From Corythucha ciliata (taxonomy: Eukaryota > Arthropoda > Insecta > Hemiptera > Tingidae), in NCBI GenBank assembly GCA_038030265.1, contig CM075940.1, positions 6,696,001 to 6,760,000 on the forward strand: a stretch of 64,000 nucleotides of DNA, given 5' to 3'. The translations under genes and the position numbers were made by a program. The notes under the pieces are model-generated. The model was not told the origin of the DNA. It did no database searches and saw only the letters and a program-made list of their open reading frames with translations. Below, one piece after another: positions 34,730 through 47,634 of the stretch. Position 1 is the first letter of the stretch. The number at the start of each line of letters is the position of its first letter.

Positions 34730-35660
34730 GGGTCTGGTCGGATTCACTAAAATTGGTGTTTCTAGTATGGGGCAAACCCACTACATTTGTTTTTTCGACG
34801 GGTCGATGCTGCAAAATTCGATTTGAGTCAGTCAAACATGAAAAATTGTGTTTTCTATAACGAGACCCACAAAATTATGCTCATTTCAAAGCGTTTGAAA
34901 TCCGTGAAATAAGCCTTATTTATAAAGTCAAAATATTGGTTGATCGGTGCATGAAATTGATAAAATCTGTGAGTTTTATACTATTTCGCGGTTAAAATTA
35001 TGAAAAAAGTGTGATTTTGAAAAATTTGAGAAATACCGCGACACACAGACCCGACAACAAAACCTCGACTAAAGCTATATTTTGGGGCTAGAAGGAAAAA
35101 TTCCAGTTTTTGGTCCCAGGGTCTCCAAAAATCTCAGTTTTGGCTGCTCAGCGTGCGAAATTGCCGACATTTTTGTGAAAAAAAAAAACGTGAGCTTGGC
35201 ATTTTACGACTGAAATTCCAAAAGATTTATTAGCAAGTTTGGCTGGTCCGCACATTAACTTTAAGAAAAACTGTGCGTTCGGCATGGTCTGCGGTTAACA
35301 GAAGGGGAAAAACAACGAGCTTGGCCGTTTCACGGCTAAACTTTATTTTTATATTTATTTTTTTTAAATAAAAAAAAGTCGATTTTGGCTGTTCCGCGCA
35401 AGAAAATGTGAAAACACGCGAGTTTCCTGTTCTGTGGTTGAAAAATGGGTGGGAGGACCGGAGTTAGTTGGGCCACTTCGTGGGTAAAATTACAAAAACT
35501 CGCGGATCTGTCGTCCACGGATAAAATCGAAAAAATCCGTCGAATTTTGTGGTTTCACAGCTAAAACTCCCAAAAATCTAGATTTTGACTGTTTCGTGCT
35601 TAAAATTGACAAAAACTGCGAGTTCCGCCGTCTCGTGGCTAAAAATTAATAAAACGCAAT
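34730..35660 (+). repeat. Mixed degenerate satellite tract
   Basis: Loose repetition of CGCGGTTAAAATT, AATTTCG and GAGTTTTGGC phrases with spacing of 40-90 bp, intermediate between families A and B. It ends where a retrotransposon fragment begins. Confidence 0.5.
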
Positions 35661-35697
35661 TTTTCTTTTCTGAGGGGGGTACATTTTCTTTTTAACT

Positions 35698-35844
35698 TTG
35701 CATTCGGGCATTCGGGGCAATGACATCGCGGACAATTTGGCGAGTGGTTCCTCAGACAGTTCTTCATCTTTTGATGTAAGTCTCAGGCATCAATATTTCG
35801 ATCTTCAAGCTTCCCTGTCAAGCTATCATTTAAAAAAAAATTGA
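35698..35844 (+). pseudogene. RNase H C-terminal remnant of a non-LTR retrotransposon
   Basis: Encodes LHSGIRGNDIADNLASGSSD and continues to a TGA at 35842-35844. HSGIRGN.IAD.LA is the last conserved block of the RNase H domain in I- and R1-type retrotransposon ORF2 proteins (histidine and aspartate of the active site). The tryptophan-proline motif usually before it is lost and nothing upstream is recognisable, so this is a short truncated scrap, followed by an AT-rich tail. Confidence 0.65.
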
Positions 35845-36819
35845 ATGAAATGCAGTATACCTCCTCCCCGAAAGGGCAATTTTATAAATTTTATATACCA
35901 TCCATATCGAGGAGGGCGCAGGTTCTCAGTATTGTTTGCAAGTAAAGATCTATAATCAGAGTCATATAATGTCGTTTTCGTACGAATCATGTAGTTTGCC
36001 CAAGTTTTATGCACAAAATCGGAGTTGCTCGATTGAGTTTGTGTCCAACATGTGATGAAGAAGGAACGCTGGAACATTATAGTCATGACTTGTAGATTGT
36101 AGTCAATACAGTAGGCAACGTGAGGCATTTTTCAATAAAATACAGAAACGACTTCCCAATCCTTATAATTATCAGTCGAACCTTGCCTCTCACAATTTAG
36201 ACGTATCAAGATATAAACGAATCCCTCAAATTTATCCCTGCAAAAATTTAAACCTCTTGAATAAATTTTCATTCATTATAATTCTATAATCTATAATTTC
36301 CTTTGAATCTTGACATTATCACATGAATACTTCCCACTCGGATATCCCCTGGCTGTATGGTTCACAACCAATGCCACTAAAAAGAAAATAAAAAAAATTT
36401 CGCTCCGGCAGCTGGCGGTCGGAAAGAGTGCATTTCATTCCGTATACGGATACCCTAAGCCGTCCCAGAAGTAATAATTTTCATACCATAATTTGTTTCA
36501 TTAAGCCGAACTTCTTCCTCTATTTTCACCACCCTCTCTTCAAAAATGTCGAAAATTTTCGGTAGTTTTCCAAGGGCTTTGTTATATTAAATTTTTGTGC
36601 CGTATTTTATAATACCTAAACGTGTGAATTTAAGCGATTTTTTGAAATTTCATCCCCCATTTCACCCTCCCCCATCAAAGTTTTCGATAAATCCCAATGG
36701 AACCCAGGGCTTTCGTTATATTAAATTATTGAGTCGAATTTTAGAGCGCTAAGATGAACTAGTGAAGTTCAACGCTATTTTTACACTTCCACACCGGAAG
36801 GACCACCCCCACCACCTTG
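35845..36819. other. No gene; one MITE fragment
   Basis: Unique sequence except 36397-36455, which holds a half copy (TTTCGCTCCGGCAGCTGGCG, then GAGTGCATTTCAT) of the MITE found at 10472-10680. Confidence 0.5.
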
Positions 36820-37245
36820 ACTTTTTCGAAAAATTAAAATGGGAATCAAAGGCTACTATAACATGGAGAATACGTACCGAACATAATGCTTCTAGAATCA
36901 ACGCCAAAGCGCGTTCCGCTAAATTGATTTCTTCGAGAGTTATCGTGCTAACAAGACCACACGCTTCCTTCCACTCCGAGGGCAACACCCCCTCCCCTTC
37001 GACTTTTTCAAAAAATTAAAATGGGAATCAAAGGCTACTCTAACATGGAGACCGAATATGATGCTTCTAGAATCAACTGGTGATTTATAGTGATTTTTTG
37101 ACCATTTCAACCCTTATTTCCCGCCCTCCACCTCAACCGATTTGGCCCAAATGCAATACCGACCGGGGTCTTATGACTACTGATTTTTGTGCCAAAGCGC
37201 GTTCCGCTAAATCGATTTCTTCGAGAGTTATCGTGCTAACAAGAA
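36820..37245 (+). repeat. Two-copy direct duplication
   Basis: AAAATGGGAATCAAAGGCTA recurs at 36836 and 37018, each followed by ACATGGAGA. GCGCGTTCCGCTAAAT with GAGAGTTATCGTGCTAAC occurs at 36909 and 37197. The two copies are out of order with respect to each other, as in an old partial duplication or two overlapping transposon fragments. No terminal repeats found. Confidence 0.65.
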
Positions 37246-40240
37246 AACGGCCATAATATACATATATAAAAATCCTGGAGACCACTGAACTCGTGTTCTA
37301 GAGGTTCTGAAACGTGAAAAAAACATGACATGACCCATGTTTGCCACCATCACGACGAGACCAATAGTGCATTTTCAGAATGAAATGTTTGTTCTTTTTA
37401 AACAGAAGGTGCAGTTTTTTTCGTTGGAAAAAAAAAACTCCCTCTCTCCTGGATTTGCAGTTCTCAAGATGAAATCTTTCTCATGTGCGAATGAGATAAT
37501 GAATCATGAGAGCCGTGATTGTACCAAAAATAAATAAAATGGAAGTGCGTAAGTTAAAGCTTAAAGGTGTCAGCTGCTACTAACATTTTAGACAAACTCT
37601 CGCCGGTCTCACCCTCACATCTAAAACCACGCGCAAAATTCAAAGTGGCGTTGATTGAAAGGGACAAAATGGAGCTAAACTCGAGACTCCACAGTTATAA
37701 TCGGTTTCCCATTGTTAGTTAAACGACCAAGAAGTAAAGAGGAATAAATTAAAATAGATGAAGGGAACGTTGAAGCTAGGGGGGGGGGAGAGTGGGGTTC
37801 TAGGATCCGTTATTAAAAAAGAGGGGCACCGTGGGGGATACATTGTGGGTGTTCGCCAATAGGAAGTTCTCTCTCCCTTCGTCACACCGCTTTCACTAAC
37901 CCGCGATCTGTAAGGCCTCCCCCGTCTTTTAACAACTTCCACAATTGAGACTAAGCGAGTGAACGGGAACTAAGTACTTGAAAGCAAAAAGAGGAACAAT
38001 TGTGTTCTCGTCTATTATGCACAATGTATTGTGAAAATGGTATCAAGCTGGGTTGATTCAAGGGGTGGGAGGGTGATTCGATAACAAAAATACTTTTTAG
38101 TCCATGATAATGTATAATGTTCAATAAAGTGGTTAGGAGGGCGGAACCTTCGTCACATCCCTCTGATGCGGCTCAAAATGAAAGTATGAAATCAGCGCTT
38201 TCGTATATTAATCAGTATACAGCGTTTACAGTTTTCCAGCCTTGGCTTAAAAGATAATTGTTGGTTTTGAGAATTCAAAAAACTTTATTATAAGGACGTT
38301 TTAATAAGAATGTGAGAAGTCTGAAAAAAAAACAAAAGTTTTATCAAACAGAGGAGGGAAGAATTATGAAATTGAACTGGCGAAGTTTAAAGTTGAAGGG
38401 GTGCACTATAGGGCGGTATATAAAGTTATATTCGCTCTGAAGGGAGGAGTCGGAGTCTGCTCTTGTCGTAAACGCAGAGACAATGAATTCTGAAAACACC
38501 TTAAAACCCGTTAAAAGAGAAGAGGTCCTCCTGCCACGGTTTGATTTTACCATCCACCCCCTCGTGGTTTAGAGAGGGTGGTGGGTATGCGAGGGGTTGA
38601 AGGGGACTTCCATCCAACATTCTGGAATACTTTTCTATTAGCCCAAACCAGGGATTCCATACAATATCGAGGCGCGTATTTATGGCTTTTTGTAATAAAG
38701 TTTGTTCAATGAGGCCTTTCCCCGGACTTTTCTTCAGTTCTATAAACTTCGGGAGCGTCAGAACTCCACCTCTTTTCTACTTTTCACAAGTGAAGGAAGA
38801 AAGTTCTTTTTTGAAGCTTTCAGTCTGCGTTGGACTTCTTTTTTGTTGTATTCCTGATAATAATTTAAGGCAAAAGCGAAAGGAGGCCTACCACAGTTTG
38901 ACTCCGTTTACAGGCAAGAAACAAATTCCCCTCCCCTTCGTTATAGAGAGTGAAATAAGGTGATGACGGTGTGACTGCAAGTTACAAGATTTTCATCTAA
39001 ATTAAATTCATGGACTGGTAAATGAAAAGAATTGTCATGGTTAAAGCCAGCGATTATAAAAAACAAATTTATTCGTAAAACAAGAGCGAGTAAATGGACG
39101 AGTTTTAAGAGAAACACGAACGAGGCGCCATTGAAAGTTTCTGTTACATTGTAACGGTGGGCGGAACCCATTGCGCTGAATCTCTGCTTGGCGGCTTTTG
39201 TTACAGTCGCCATACCCCTCTGAAGGGTGACTCCTCCTTTTATAAAACGTTTGAATGTAAAACCAGTCTGACGAGCCAGTTTTTTCTCAGGGTGATTCCA
39301 TGCATGGGAAGAGTTAAAGGACGGTGACTATCATGGATGGTGAAAGGTTGTCGAACTGATGGGGTAAATGAGAAGGGGAGGTCAATCTAACATGGCAATT
39401 GGCTGAATATAACAGCCGGGAGTTGTATTAAGGTGCAATATTTGTACATCAAAAACTTACAAATGCGTGGCATCAACGATAAGCAGCGTAGAATTTGACC
39501 TAAAAACAAACTGGTTATTACGCTCCCGGAAGGGTGTTCTTCCCAGTTCTCAAAACTTGGTCTGTGGACATTTAGCGAGCCGAAATTGACCGTTTGTTCT
39601 CTGAAATGGGCACAGAATGGGAACAAGCGGGTTTTATCCTGGAAAAATGTCTATAGTCTCAGTCACAAAATGACCCAAAAAAATAGTTGTTGAGCAAATA
39701 AAGTATTGTGGGTGGAACTCACCTGTTGTTGATCGCACAAACATGAAATAAACTTTAGAATTTGACTATTGTGACTCATAAACATTGAAATCCTCAGAAA
39801 AACTTGACTTTTCTTCGGAAAGGATCGATTTTGTGCGGAACTTGTGGTTTCACTTCATCAACCGATTATGTAATCTCAGAAATTGGCTTTTCAGCATATA
39901 ATCATGCCATCTATTCGTGAAAAATGAACAGACGTATGAATATTCTGTCTAGAAACCGTTAAATTAACTTTTTACTCCGCGAAAACTCCCTATTTAGGCG
40001 CCAAACACTGGCTGAGAGTGGTCACTGTATAGGTCGCGCAGTTTCAGGGAGTCCCCCAAGGGTCTAGGGTGCCCGTCTCCCCTGTCTGCGCCCCTTGGAG
40101 AGATCCAAAATGAGAGCTTCGCGTTGTCACGTCGCGTTGATTTTATCACAATTCCAGAGCGGCCGAGTAAGTTTCACGCGCGTTGAGGCCGTGCGCGTAG
40201 TTGAGGGTTTTGTTTCACTCCACGCTCCCTTGATAAAACA
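37246..40240. other. No gene supported; unique AT-rich DNA
   Basis: Long unique block with G-rich runs near 37770 and 38060. It has no recognisable repeat until GC-rich sequence at 40030-40110. The open frames are short and show no known domains. Confidence 0.35.
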
Positions 40241-40482
40241 CATTTATTTATTAATAAATTAAATGAACTGATGTTAACCGGACGACGATGGAAGGGCATA
40301 GCCCAACACGTTTCGAGTTTCGAGAAAAAATGGCTCCCCGGCGGGATTTGAACCCGCAACCTCTGGATTACCAGTCCAGCACGATGCCAATTGCGCCACG
40401 GAGACGCCTTTGGGAGTCGTACTCTGAGTGATAAGCTAAGCCGAACCCCACCCAGGTCCATTGTTTCTCGAAACTCCAGGCG
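40241..40482 (-). mobile_element. Partial inverted copy of the tRNA-carrying TIR element
   Basis: Minus-strand copy of the segment from CTGGGTGGGGTTCGGCTTAG to the inner part of the right arm (GTCCGGTTAACATCAGTTC) of the element at 40531-40906, with the same tRNA-like gene. It lacks the outer terminal repeat, so it is truncated. Confidence 0.8.
40333..40405 (-). tRNA. tRNA-Thr-like gene (anticodon GGT), copy 1
   Basis: 73 nt on the minus strand with box A TGGCGCAATTGG and box B GGTTCAAATCC. The anticodon stem CTGGA/TCCAG has loop CTGGTAA (anticodon GGT, Thr), and the T stem GCGGG/CCCGC is perfect. The acceptor pairs at positions 2-7 with a G-G mismatch at 1-72; the D stem has one mismatch (GCGC/TCGT). 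A run of six T three bases downstream is a polymerase III terminator. Eukaryotic nuclear genomes normally read ACC with AGT (inosine), so GGT is unusual and the gene may be a tRNA-derived passenger rather than a working tRNA. Confidence 0.65.
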
Positions 40483-40530
40483 TTTCTCCTGCTCGGTAAA
40501 CCACGCCAAATTTTATCTTATCTAGTTGTT

Positions 40531-40906
40531 GTTAGATGGATATATTGAATATTTCTGTCGCCGGTATTTTTAATTAATAAATTAAATGAACTGATGTTAA
40601 CCGGACGACGATGGAAGGGCATAGCCCAACATGTTTCGAGTTTCGAGAAACAATGGTCCTGGGTGGGGTTCGGCTTAGCTTATCCCTCAGAGTACGACTC
40701 TCAAAGGCGTCTCCGTGGCGCAATTGGCAGCGTGCTGGACTGGTAATCCAGAGGTTGCGGGTTCAAATCCCGCCGGGGAGCCATTTTTTCTCGAAACTCG
40801 AAACGTGTTGGCCTATGCCCTTCCATCGTCGTCCGGTTAACATCAGTTCATTTAATTTATTAATTAAAAATACCGGTGACAGAAATATACAATATATCCA
40901 TCTAAC
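40531..40906. mobile_element. TIR element carrying a tRNA-like gene
   Basis: The arms are about 120 bp inverted repeats, 40531-40651 and 40787-40906: GTTAGATGGATATATTGAAT at the outer left, then GTTAACCGGACGACGATGGA, both mirrored on the right with few differences. The 135 bp between them hold a tRNA-like gene and little else. No transposase. A second, truncated copy of inner arm plus tRNA lies inverted just to the left. The TTAATTAATAAATTAAATG phrase inside the arms could mark an older element end. Confidence 0.85.
40709..40781 (+). tRNA. tRNA-Thr-like gene (anticodon GGT), copy 2
   Basis: Same as copy 1 except in the D arm (GCGC...GCGT), which pairs fully here with a G-T. Anticodon GGT, intact T arm, same 1-72 mismatch, T6 terminator at 40784. 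It lies between two long inverted arms, so any transcript extended past the terminator would form a long hairpin. The 207-residue frame across it is an artefact. Confidence 0.7.
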
Positions 40907-40959
40907 ATTTATTTATGCTGGTGCGTACGATATCAATTTTCGCAGGTTCGGGCTCTTGA

Positions 40960-42650
40960 AGTCCAAAACTTTGACAATTATTGGTACTCACAGAACAAAC
41001 TTTCGCGGGTCTTTGCTTACTAACCAAAAGCCAATGTCGTATGGTTGGACTGATTCAAAAAAGCAATTTCACTGGGTTTGGCCTCCAAAAAAAAAAAAAA
41101 AAAAAAAAAACCCGGCTGGACTCTCTCGAAATGCAAATTTTACAGTTTTGGCTAATTTTAGCTCCTTAAAAAACGCAAATCTTGTACGTAAAAAAAACAC
41201 GGAACTTCATGGATTTCACGCGTTTATCATGTGAATTTTAAGGGTGATGGCTCATTTTAAAGAACAATTTCGTGTGTCTTGTTCATTTAAAAATGTTCAT
41301 AGTTTTGGCCCATACATTTTGCGATCTGTTGGTACTCACAGAGTATAATTTTGTGAATTTTACTCACGCACAAGCTCAACTTCGCTGGAAATACTCCATA
41401 AACAGCCAATTTCGCTGATCGACTCTCTACAAACTTACAAAGCCGGTTTCGTAGAGTTGACCCATCCGTTCAAAAATCCAATCTCACGCGGTTGGCTCTT
41501 TGAAGAAAGAGAAAAAACGCAGCCTTTGGAGGCCTGGGGTTTGAATTATCGAACAATGCCTTATTATTTCGACTGTTTGTGGGTTTATTATTCATGGATG
41601 TAGTCAAATCCGGCTTGAAATTACATGGAAATCGACACCCCACACCCCTATATGATCCCAAATCCTTTGAAAATCCCCATTTTGGACCCGCTTTTGGCCC
41701 ATAAAACCCCAGGGAGTTATTTGATCAAACTGATCAGATGTTGGGACCAACTAGACCCCAAATGGAGTCTATGTGCGAAAGAACGAGTTTTTTCGAGCAA
41801 TCCTAGGGAAAGATGTGGCCCGGACGGCGGACATTTTTTTTTATTATTTCAGATTTGGATTCTACGCACTTTGAAACGTAAAACTACTAATTTTGAGGGG
41901 GGTCAAAAAAATTGTTTTGCGATACGATTACAAAGACTTATTATTGAGAAATAATAAGTCAAAAAAACGGGTTTGGGACCTTCAAAATAGCATTTCCACG
42001 AGTTGGAGCTCTGTCTGAAGTCTTTCCTGGATTTGACATTTACAGAATCCAATTTAAGGGTTTTGGCCAATTCATGCCAGGGGGGGGGGGGAGATCCCTT
42101 GAAAAGATAACGGGTATCACACCTTTAAAATCGAAAATTGTAGGGTGTTGGCCTGTTGGCTCATTTTAAAAAACAATTTTTTGAGTCTGGCTATCTATTT
42201 TTAAAAACAATTGTGCAGAGTTAGCCCATTTAAAACTGATGGTTCGAGATTTGCACGCTCACTATAATAATTTTGTAGGCTCGGCCGACTCAAAAAAGGC
42301 AATTTGGTTGGTCCGTATTCTTTGCAAAAATGAAATTTCGCGGGGTCGGTTCCCAGTAAAACCAAAATGTGGGGGTGGGGGGCTTGCTATAATTTAAAAA
42401 TCCAATAGCGTGGAGCTTATGCTCACAAAAAAATTAAAAAAAAACATTTTCACGGGTTTCGCTGCATCAAATACAAAATGTAACGCTGTTGACCCACTCA
42501 ATTAGGAATTCCGCGGGGTTGGCTCATTGGTAAAAGCAATCTCTTGGACTTGGCTCTTTCAAACCCCAAATTTCACGGATCTGGCACATTCAAAAATCAA
42601 TTCCGCTGGTTTGGCTCCTTGAAAACAAACTTTGGTGGGGTTGGCCCGTT
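40960..42650 (-). repeat. Satellite family B, reverse orientation
   Basis: Degenerate repeats of TTGGCTC/GGCCCA, TTTAAAAA and CAATTTCGCG at 38-60 bp spacing, complementary to 27590-28215. Poly-A/T and G runs (41089-41110, 42080) interrupt it. Confidence 0.65.
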
Positions 42651-42739
42651 TGAGACCCATTATGCTGCTATCCAAGAGTGACAGTGAGAGAGTGAGAGAG
42701 AGAGTGGAATGAGCCGCTCTAAGAAAGCGCTGCATACAC

Positions 42740-42929
42740 TAGAGAACCTATACTACCAGGTGAGCTCTCGGCCATATTGGGGTAGATAAAATTATCATAA
42801 ATTTAATAAAGCCTCGTGGAACACTCCATAGTACTTCCAATTCCATGCACCCCTCCTACCCACTAAATATCAACTTTATTTACCCCAAAATGCCGGATGG
42901 GCTCACTCGGTTGTATTTTTTACCTTACA
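42740..42929. mobile_element. MITE, second copy of the 22720 family
   Basis: TAGAGAACCTATACTACCAG, a shared core (TTGGGGTAGATAAAATTATC, TAAATTTAATAAAGCC) and GGGCTCACTCGGTTGTAT at the right match 22720-22919 closely. The right end is altered (TTTTTTACCTTACAT). It follows a GAGAGAGA stretch. Confidence 0.8.
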
Positions 42930-45900
42930 TATACTGTGTACTTGCCGTCGGGGATGCGTGCCCCTTTGCACCCATCCCCTCGCAACCACCAAATGGACCC
43001 TATAACTCTATATTTGGACGCTGAATAGGATTTCTTGTCGCGAAATTAAAAAAACGGTTTATCTGTCGTGAATACGGCATTTAAAGAGAGCGCTGACAGT
43101 TGTACCCATCTCCCAAACGCGTCTTTTTTCGCCCTGCTTTTTAATGATTGGGTCCCTCCAAGCGTGGCATTCATGGTGATGGGCGACAGGTATGCTGAGT
43201 TGAAACTTGAAAATGAATGTTTGAGCCAAAATTCACCTCTGGAGGACTTCAGAATTTTTATAGGGGTATACAGGGTTTTAAAGTGTCAATTTATGGATGG
43301 GATAATCGGTTTCCAGCCGGCATTGCCGGTACTCCCCACCCTTCTAACTGTGGTCTCAACCCTGTGAAACACAGTACAACTAAGCCCCTGCCATTTTTTT
43401 ATTCATTTCGATTCCGAGAGTGTGCTGGAGGTGTTGTTCAGACTTCTAGAGCTAAAAAAAAGGACGAGGAGAGCCAAGGCATTACTTTTTGTTTGAAAAG
43501 GAACACACGTGGTTCCTCTTGAGCAAACCTCTTTAACAGTTTTTTGAAATGCTCCATTCCCCATCACCCCCCACCCAACACTCCAGCCTCATGTTCACAA
43601 CAATTTGGAATCGACACGAATTTATGAAATTAATAATTCTCAAAGTTCGTCGGAAAAAACGATTTGCATGGGGCTTTTAACAGCTTTACCGGAGGAGGAT
43701 GCTTGTTTTTCTTGTTCAATTGAGGACAATAGCATTGCGGTTTGTAAGTCGATATCCTTTTCTAATTTGATATCTAGATCCTTTTTTTTTTACTACACGC
43801 CCTTTAACAAAAGCCTATAATTCTACAGTTCTTCCTTCAGCCAACGAGACTCTTGTCTGAGATTTTAATGTAAGAAGGAGAAAAAAACAACAAGTAAATA
43901 GAATGAATGGACAAAAGGTTTCAAAAACCGGTTCAATGGCTCTCTCAATAAAGACGTAATGATAAACCTAACCCCCTCCCCCCCACCCTTGACAAAGAAT
44001 TGGGACACTATCCGACAATAATAGGGAGGCGTTTTTTTCTTCGAGTAACGAGAAACCACTAAATACACGTCGGTAATTGGACTGCGAGGAGGAGGGGAGT
44101 TTTTTTGACACGCCTCGCACACGGCCCCGGACCTAGACACAGGAAGGAAACATCAAATTGAGTTAAAAACACATTCTTTTGTTGAAATGATTGCGGTGAA
44201 GTTTCTAGTTCTTTTTTGTGTGTTAAATGAAGGGGAAAAGGGTAAAATGTTATTGAGAGAAGTGTTTCAAACTGTTTGAAAAGAAATTTTTGTGCGTTTG
44301 GTATTGGGAGTTGGGGGGGGGGGGGTTGCTGAAAGAGGAGTCGTACCGTCAAACGGGTTTCTTTAAGTGAATTATTTGCAGGAGAGTTGAAACTGATACC
44401 CGCAGGTTGTTTAATTTTACGTCTTTTTTAAATAAAAAAACCGACTGTACGCGGTTTAATAAAATAAAAAGTAAAAAATAATGAATCAGCTACTCAATAT
44501 TCGTTATTGAACGTCACCAACACACGGCTGACGTCAATCTCCCCCTCATAGGGGATTAGGACTATTTATTTGTATATTGTAATTTAAGGGCGGGTGCACA
44601 TTGAGCATTGTGTTTATCGCATAATAATAGTCGGTCGGACTGAATTAAATTTGGAAGCTTAGAGTTCCGACCAGAAAGCTATTGTATAAAGGGGTATAAT
44701 GAGAGGAATGGGGAAGAGAAGGTTTGCAATGAAGCTTTCAACAATTAGAGACAAGTGGGTTTGGTTCCTATTGAAAGGGAGCGAGCAAGTCATCAACCCT
44801 CAGAAGTATGTTGCTTCCTTGGCTAGCCGTTTCTGTCATAACCAGAGCCCTGGGATTAGACATTTTCCTTGTGAAAAGAAGAAAAAAAAAAAAAGTAATT
44901 CAGGTCATATTTTCCCCCTCTTAACATCATGGTGGAGTTTCGTCAAGCGAATATTTCGCATTGTAATTTAAAGCACAGATGACCGATTTTGAGTGTGAGA
45001 AGTTAAAGGCCGTGGTGGTAGGAGGAGGGTGACGAAGGAAATGAAGATGAGAAGTGATATCAATAGAGAAAGGAAGCTGTGCGAATAGATGAGGGGACGG
45101 GGGGATTGAGACAAGAGGTGTTTCTGTGGGGAATTCTAATTGCTGCCACCCTCTCAACTATTGTCCCAAACAGTAAAGGTTTTAATTCTTTCATCTCCTT
45201 CACCTTTGATCCCCGCTCTCTGTAATATTTAAAAGCAAAACTCAACGTTGTTATGTTGGTCAAAAAAAAGAGGGAAAAGCTTTTTCCGCTGAAAGTCAAG
45301 CCTATTGTCTTCCTGCAAGTAAAAGTTAGCCTTTGAAAATACAGCTCAACTGGAGACAAAGATTGCTTTAACGATTGTCGCTCTTTTATATCGTGCGCTC
45401 TTAAACTCGACTGAATAAGCTCCATCACGCTTCTAGAAATTGTTTAATTAAAGTTCTTAAGCTTTCCTGCGGGGTAACGACACGGTCTTGTGATCCCTTC
45501 CTCCCATGTTTCATTGTGGTAATAATTATCCTGTTTGCAAAGTTTACTTTATAAACTTTCATGTCATAGTTGAAAGTGAATAAATTTTGAATTTGGGTCT
45601 TCTGTAACAATTATTTTTGTTAAAAAGAGTCATAAATGTCAAAAATCGTTGTAGTCGTAGCAGATTCGCTCTTTAAAGTATCGGGGAAAATTATAAAAAG
45701 GAGGGGGACAGTTGACATTGGCCATTACCGGGGGAGGATAACAAGGTTTGTCGTATTCGGCGTCGAGAGGTCGTTTGCCAGGACACTAGTTGAGTTTCGA
45801 GTGTACACGGTCTTCCTCCTTTGTGTAGCCAACTTGACCCTCTCGTTAAGTTTGTACCCACCCACATCGTTATCTTCTCATGTGTCCCTCAGAAAAACAG

Positions 45901-47634
45901 TCTTTCACTACTTTTTAAAGGGTGGTTTATCCAAGGGAGGGAAGCGTTTAATTCCACTAGCTTTTTGTTAAACAATTCTTGAACTCTTTCCAACCCTTGA
46001 TTCCCCCCAAAGCCCCACTTCGAAAAACAAGCCGAAAAAGAGTTTCGTCAATCTTCCAATTCCCTCTAAGCGCGAAAAAAAAAATCTCCCGCTCCACAAT
46101 ACATTGAAAGGGAGAAGTGTATTTTAATAACTCGTCTAAAAATATAAAAGGGACAAGGGTTTAAACCCCGGTGTTATTGAGTTTGTCATCATGTGACAGG
46201 AGCAGAACACGGAATCCGAGCTGTATAATTTGTCATTTGTAGGCATGTACATTTTACAAAGTGTAATCGAAAAAAAAAAGATAGTTCCAAACAGCTCTGA
46301 CTCACATTCGTGACTGTAATTCCCTCTTGGAAGTAGTTTTAATTCAATTTTTACTCAATCGAGAAGGTAAAGAAAATGGAAAAAGTTACTTTATCGAACA
46401 AAAAATGAACGCACTGATAATGTCTTGATCCAGCCACCGCATCAAAGAGCAAGTTAACAATAAGCCCTCAGAATATTTGTATGCTCCTTGTTATTTTATT
46501 TAAACTTGCTTTGGCAACAAAAGGAGCAATCCATTTATCAGTTTCTTTTGTTCAACAATCTCCTTCTTAATAGAAAGTAATTAAAATTTGTCTTGGAGGA
46601 GCTCAAACCCTCATCTTATAAACTTGAAGAGAGGGAGCTCTTTGATTTTCTTACTGTAAAATTTTTTAATAAACTGAAATTATATTGCACAATAAGTTTT
46701 CTTTATTTTCAAATCAAAATTGACCATAAAAAAAAAGAGGTTGGAGTGGACGGGTGTGGGGGAGTCTTTGAAGTGTTTTAGACTTCATTACAAAAGGAAA
46801 ACAGAAAAGAAGCTCAGGAAATTAGATACCCTTCGGCGTATCGTGTTCCCTATTTCTTATGGATGCATAAATGATGCTACAACAAAAATGTGTAAGAAAA
46901 CAATGATGGAAAAGGGGAGGATGTGGGGAAGCGATTTTTTCGTGTATTGAAATACGGAGAAACGCGCAGAAGTCCCAATTTTTTTCTTTTTTACTTTGAG
47001 CAACTTTTCCCCATTTTTTTCACCCTCTGCCCAGGGAATTGCCCCCTCCCACAATACCACAGGACATTGCCAAGAAAATAAAGTTAATTAAGAAGCAAGG
47101 CAGCGAACAGTGAGACTAATTAATTCTACAACAAAGAGTTAATGCATTCTCGGGTGCTGCTGGCTTTGGCAACGGTTAAACTCTGTACAAGTTTAACGGG
47201 AATTTCCATATTAATGGAACCCCATCCATATCCATGCTGTGGAAACGCTATTGTTCCACGCGCCTCTCTCTCTCGTTCTCTCTGAAATTATTCCTGTCGC
47301 TTCTGGTGGAGGATCCTTTTGTTTTTAAAATGGGTTCTCGGCTCAAACTTTGCTTAAATTACAATATGAAATACCGAGAGACATTCGTATTATCTTGTTC
47401 CAAATTTTAATTAAAACTAGATATTTCGAGCTTTTACTTATGGGAGGGGGCGATGTCTGCAAAGCTGACTGTATGAGCTGGGGTGTGCCAAAAATAAAAA
47501 AATATGGTTGTCATGAGAAATCTGTAGAGAAAAAACGGTAAGTGCGTCATATTATGGAGCCACGGCGGTGATCCCAAAATCAGTTTATTTATTTTTATTA
47601 TTTGGTAATTAATTTTGAGTGATGCGTTGGTGCT
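42930..47634. other. No gene supported; long unique block
   Basis: AT-rich unique sequence with pyrimidine and G runs (43980, 44310, 44880). 43068-43522 is slightly more open in two frames but shows no recognisable domain. Host intergenic or intronic DNA is the likely reading. Confidence 0.3.

Noticed and set aside
40333..40405. Bacterial contamination suggested by CCA after the tRNA acceptor
   Set aside because: The first C falls at the discriminator position, a T6 polymerase III terminator follows, and the flanks are repeats of this genome.
40611..41234. A 207-residue open frame
   Set aside because: It is a read-through of the inverted arm, the tRNA-like gene and poly-A sequence; the inverted neighbour frame (40174-40509) reads the same DNA.
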